Shown one piece after another: positions 41,518 through 44,360 of a stretch of 44,360 bases of DNA. This DNA comes from an uncultured Gemella sp. (GTDB taxonomy: Bacteria; Bacillota; Bacilli; Staphylococcales; Gemellaceae), in assembly GCF_900766305.1 (NCBI RefSeq), contig NZ_CAAFUZ010000074.1, positions 1 to 44,360 of the forward strand. Direction: 5' to 3'. A program made the position numbers and the translations under genes. The notes under the pieces were generated by a model. That model saw only the letters and a program-made list of their open reading frames with translations, had not been told where the DNA came from and searched no databases. Numbering within the stretch: position 1 is the first letter of the stretch; every line of letters starts with the position of its first letter.

Positions 41518-42471
41518 ATGAAAGCGAAAAATAGAAAAGTTGTTTTAATAGGAGCAGGAATGGTAGGGATGAGCTTTGCTTATCAATTATATTCAAGCGG
41601 ACTTTGTGAAGAACTAGGATTAATCGACTTCTTCGCTGAAAAAGCTGAAGGTGAAGCAATGGACCTTAACCACGGTGGAGCTTTAGTACCACCTATTAAA
41701 GTAACTTCAGGTGGATACGAACAATGTGCTGATGCAGACGTAATCGTAATCGCTGGAGGTCTTCCACAAAAACCAGGTGAAACTCGTCTTGACCTAGTTG
41801 ACAAAAACATGAAAGTTGTTAAAGATATGTCTGACCAAATCGTAGCATCTGGATTTGACGGAGTTATCGTTATCGCATCTAACCCAGTAGACGTATTAAC
41901 TAACGCTTTACAAAAATTCACTGGATTCCCTAAAAACAGAATCATTGGATCTGGTACTACTTTAGACTCTTCTAGATTCCGTTACATCTTAGGAGAAAGA
42001 TTAGGATTAGCACCAAGCAGTGTACGTGGATACATCATTGGAGAACACGGAGACACTCAACTTGCTGCATGGAGTAACGTAAATGTTTACGGAAAACAAT
42101 TCGACAAATTCTTAGAAACTTCTAAATTCACTAAAGAAGACTTCGCTGACGTAGAAGAAAAAGTTATGCGTGCTGCATACGAAGTAATTAACCGTAAACG
42201 TGCTACTTACTACGCAATCGGTCTTGCTTTATTCACAATCGTTAAAGCTATCTTACGTGACGAAAACGTAGAATTAGCAGTAAGTGGATACTGTGAAGGT
42301 CAATACGGAATCAACGGATTATACATCGGTACTCCAGCTATCTTAGGACGTGACGGTGTTCGTGAAGTTGTAGAATTAGACTTAACAGAAGAAGAAACAG
42401 CTAAAATGCAACACTCTGCTAAAGTATTACAAGAAACTTTAGACAATGCTTACGCTGCTTTAGAAGCTTAA
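41518..42471 (+). CDS. ldh: L-lactate dehydrogenase
   Basis: This 317-residue enzyme reduces pyruvate to L-lactate and regenerates NAD+. The nucleotide-binding motif GAGMVGMSFAYQL is near residue 11, the substrate Arg segment GETRLDLVDKN near 85, GSGTTLDSSRFRY near 145 and the catalytic His in IIGEHGDTQ near 178. The ATG at 41518 follows GGAGG; a longer frame starting at 41440 is not supported. Codon use is strongly biased to preferred codons, as for a highly expressed gene. A hairpin terminator follows. Confidence 0.96.
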   Translation: MKAKNRKVVLIGAGMVGMSFAYQLYSSGLCEELGLIDFFAEKAEGEAMDLNHGGALVPPIKVTSGGYEQCADADVIVIAGGLPQKPGETRLDLVDKNMKVVKDMSDQIVASGFDGVIVIASNPVDVLTNALQKFTGFPKNRIIGSGTTLDSSRFRYILGERLGLAPSSVRGYIIGEHGDTQLAAWSNVNVYGKQFDKFLETSKFTKEDFADVEEKVMRAAYEVINRKRATYYAIGLALFTIVKAILRDENVELAVSGYCEGQYGINGLYIGTPAILGRDGVREVVELDLTEEETAKMQHSAKVLQETLDNAYAALEA

Positions 42472-42489
42472 TTCAAATAAAAAATTATA

Positions 42490-42540
42490 GAAGAATTAGA
42501 TTCAATCCTTAAAATATAGGAGGAATTTAATTCTTCTTTT
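42490..42540 (+). terminator. ldh terminator
   Basis: AGAAGAATTAGATTCAATCCT pairs imperfectly with AGGAGGAATTTAATTCTTCT, followed by eight T. Confidence 0.8.
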
Positions 42541-42580
42541 TTTTATAAAACTTAAGTAAAGGAAATAGCATATTTATAAA

Positions 42581-42596
42581 TAAGAAAACGTTTTTT
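42581..42596 (+). promoter_or_regulatory. cre-like site upstream of ccpA
   Basis: TAAGAAAACGTTTTTT shares 14 bp with the sites at nanA and ldh. It lies about 140 bp before the ccpA start, near a possible promoter (TTGTTAC-AATATAAAAG region, 42653-42670). Autoregulation is likely. Confidence 0.6.
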
Positions 42597-42732
42597 GAAA
42601 ATAAAAAAATATAAAAAATTTTGTTTTCAACTACTAGACTTATATTAAAAAATTTGTTACAATATAAAAGGATGAAAAGGTTTTAAAAGTTAACAAAATA
42701 AATAAACAATAAAAAAGTAGAGGAGAAAGACT

Positions 42733-43773
42733 ATGACAATAACGATATATGACGTAGCTAAAGAAGCAAAAGTATCGATGGCCACAGTATCAAGGGTTGT
42801 TAATAATAATCCTAATGTAAAAGAAGATACAAGACTACGTGTCCAAGAGGTTATTAAAAAATTAAGATACACACCTAACGCTGTTGCCAGAGGACTTGCT
42901 AGTAAAAAAACAACAACAATAGGTATAGTATTACCGGATATAGCAGACTTATCTTCTGCAGAAATAGTAAGTGGTATTGAATCAGTAGCTAATATGTATA
43001 AATATAACATTATCTTAGCTAACTCATGTGACGATCAAGAAATAGAGAAAAATATATTCGCATCATTTGTGAGTAAACAAGTAGATGGAATTATCTATTT
43101 AGGACATTCACTATCAGATAGTTCTAAAAACTATTTACAAGATATTCAAATACCAGTAGTATTAGCAGGAAACTTAGGGACTGATTCAGAGTTTTATTCA
43201 GTAAATATTGATTATGAAAAAGCAGCATACGATGTAACAAAAGAATTTTTAGCGAAAGGTGTTAAAAATATCTCATTAATAATAGATAAATATGAAAGTC
43301 AAAAAACACAAAGATTAATTAAAGGTTATAAAGATGCCTTAGCTTCAGAGAAAGTTGACTTCAAACCACAAAATATTATAGATGGATATAGAACATACAA
43401 AGAAAGTAATAAACTATACAAAGCCGTAAGTAATATTGATGCAGAAGTGGTAATTACTATGTTTGATGAAGTTGCTTTAGCAACAATGCAACAAGCATTA
43501 GATCTTGGAATGAGTATCCCAGGTGATTTACAAATTATTTCCCTAGAAAACACAAAACTAATAAACATGACAAGACCAAAAATTTCATCTGTATTCCAAC
43601 CAATTTTTGACATAGGTGCAGTTTCTATGCGTGTCTTAACTAAAATTATAGATATAGAAAAAGCAAAACGTAAAGGTGAAGAAATTGATGAAGAAGAGCT
43701 AGCAGAATTAAAAGCTCAAGAAAAAGAGATGAATTTACCTTACAGAATAGTTCATAGACAAACAACAAAATAA
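42733..43773 (+). CDS. ccpA: Catabolite control protein A
   Basis: This 346-residue LacI-family regulator has a DNA-binding head (1-60) with MTITIYDVAKEAKVSMATVS and the hinge NAVARGLASKKTTTIGIVLP, both nearly identical to CcpA. The periplasmic-binding-like core follows (60-320). CcpA with HPr-Ser-P binds cre sites to repress or activate carbon genes; three cre-like sites are in this window. A charged insertion (about 315-332, KRKGEEIDEEELAELKAQ) before the last strand makes it about 13 residues longer than usual. AGGAGA precedes the ATG. Confidence 0.93.
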   Translation: MTITIYDVAKEAKVSMATVSRVVNNNPNVKEDTRLRVQEVIKKLRYTPNAVARGLASKKTTTIGIVLPDIADLSSAEIVSGIESVANMYKYNIILANSCDDQEIEKNIFASFVSKQVDGIIYLGHSLSDSSKNYLQDIQIPVVLAGNLGTDSEFYSVNIDYEKAAYDVTKEFLAKGVKNISLIIDKYESQKTQRLIKGYKDALASEKVDFKPQNIIDGYRTYKESNKLYKAVSNIDAEVVITMFDEVALATMQQALDLGMSIPGDLQIISLENTKLINMTRPKISSVFQPIFDIGAVSMRVLTKIIDIEKAKRKGEEIDEEELAELKAQEKEMNLPYRIVHRQTTK

Positions 43774-43793
43774 AAAAGACTATTTTATAGAAG

Positions 43794-43837
43794 AAAAAGT
43801 TTAGAAATAGAAAAAATGAAATTTTCTAAACTTTTTT
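43794..43837 (+). terminator. ccpA terminator
   Basis: AAAAAGTTTAGAAA pairs with TTTCTAAACTTTTT, followed by further T. Confidence 0.85.
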
Positions 43838-43848
43838 TTCATTTTCTA

Positions 43849-43877
43849 TTGACATAATATAAAACTGATGATAGAAT
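43849..43877 (+). promoter_or_regulatory. rRNA operon promoter P1
   Basis: TTGACA, 17 bp, TAGAAT. It is the first of three tandem promoters before tRNA-Gly and 16S. Confidence 0.75.
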
Positions 43878-43954
43878 AATAAAAGTCTTCTGATAGAGAA
43901 GACGAACAATCAAACATTAATTAAAAAGAAATGTTAAGAATTTTAAAAAAACTC

Positions 43955-43983
43955 TTGACAAAATAAAATAATAATGTTAAACT
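43955..43983 (+). promoter_or_regulatory. rRNA operon promoter P2
   Basis: TTGACA, 17 bp, TAAACT, located 106 bp behind P1. Confidence 0.7.
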
Positions 43984-44045
43984 AATAAAGTCTTAAAACG
44001 AAGCACTGCTTCGAAAAAAAACTTTTAAAAAAATAAAAAAAGTTC

Positions 44046-44074
44046 TTGACAAAGACTTCTAAAAATGATAAAAT
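44046..44074 (+). promoter_or_regulatory. rRNA operon promoter P3
   Basis: TTGACA, 17 bp, TAAAAT, located 91 bp behind P2 and about 40 bp before the tRNA. A short hairpin CGAAGCACTGCTTCG (43999-44013) lies between P2 and P3. Confidence 0.8.
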
Positions 44075-44119
44075 AATTTAAGTGTTGAAGAAACATTTAA
44101 GATTAAAAAATTAAATAAT

Positions 44120-44193
44120 GCGGGTGTAGTTTAGTGGTAAAACCTCAGTCTTCCAAACTGATGTTGTGAGTTCGATTCTCATCACCCGCTCCA
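44120..44193 (+). tRNA. tRNA-Gly (anticodon TCC)
   Basis: The acceptor stem GCGGGTG/CACCCGC, D-arm (TAGTTTAGTGGTAAAAC), anticodon stem TCAGT/ACTGA with loop CTTCCAA (anticodon TCC at 44152-44154), T-arm with GTTCGATTC, and an encoded CCA all fold properly. It lies between the rRNA promoters and the 16S gene, so it is co-transcribed with the rRNA. Confidence 0.96.
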
Positions 44194-44303
44194 TTATTTT
44201 GAACATTGAAAACTAAACGAATTAAGTCAACGTTAATTCCAAAAAAAGGACAGTTTTAAAAAGAAACTATAAAACTTTTTAATGAGCTAATCAAGCTAAC
44301 AAA

Positions 44304-44360
44304 TTTATTTGGAGAGTTTGATCCTGGCTCAGGACGAACGCTGGCGGCGTGCCTAATACA
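44304..44360 (+). rRNA. rrs: 16S ribosomal RNA, 5' end (window edge)
   Basis: GGAGAGTTTGATCCTGGCTC and the following AGGACGAACGCTGGCGGCGT are the universal bacterial 16S start. By comparison with B. subtilis the mature end is near TTTATTTGG (44304). Only 57 bases are in the window. Confidence 0.97.

Noticed and set aside
43999..44013. Hairpin CGAAGCACTGCTTCG as a terminator
   Set aside because: It is followed by A residues on the plus strand and lies between rRNA promoters; too short to call.

Overview
The window is AT-rich DNA from the chromosome of a low-GC Gram-positive bacterium (Bacillota, class Bacilli). It spans the replication origin. The gene repertoire, the AT bias and the compact coccus-like gene set are compatible with Gemella or a close relative, but that name is an inference. 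Genes left of about 36.1 kb lie mostly on the minus strand and genes right of it on the plus strand, as expected for leading-strand genes diverging from an origin between rpmH and dnaA.

Left part (1-9.2 kb): the 3' end of an IS1182-like transposase gene, then a sialic-acid catabolism locus: SSS-type transporter (nanT), lyase (nanA), ROK kinase (nanK), GntR/UTRA regulator and epimerase (nanE), with manA beside it. A 17-bp motif occurs identically just downstream of both the nanA and the regulator promoters and is probably the regulator's operator. A CcpA-type site lies inside the nanA promoter. A Fic/VbhA-like toxin-antitoxin (TA) pair is wedged between nanK and the regulator, flanked by an 86-bp direct repeat. 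A phd/doc pair and a PspC protein follow.

Middle part (9.3-26.4 kb): a TetR-controlled ABC-2 exporter operon with three copies of one operator palindrome. Next come four ABC-exporter half-molecules (two form a heterodimer operon) and a complete Bce-type antimicrobial-peptide module (response regulator, intramembrane-sensing kinase, ATPase, large permease). An AbiEi/AbiEii TA pair is inserted immediately behind the Bce permease and is flanked by a 99/100-bp direct repeat that includes the last codons of that permease.

Then (26.7-31.8 kb): a metY-like gene under a T-box with a likely Met specifier, a small GNAT protein, a DUF3290/YetF membrane pair, a gene of unknown function and a probable decayed gene.

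Origin part (31.8-39.6 kb): exoA, mnmE, a lone CheY-like receiver, jag (khpB), rnpA, rpmH, oriC with DnaA boxes, dnaA and dnaN. yidC is missing between rnpA and jag, mnmG/rsmG do not follow mnmE, and recF/gyrB do not follow dnaN.

Right end: MFS transporter, ldh, ccpA, then three tandem promoters, tRNA-Gly(TCC) and the start of a 16S rRNA gene.

A dispersed ~174-bp element with terminal inverted repeats occurs at four places in one orientation, plus one inverted remnant. The most interesting pattern is that two unrelated TA cassettes (Fic and AbiE) are each bracketed by a ~90-100 bp duplication of the terminator region of the neighbouring gene, which suggests a shared acquisition route.
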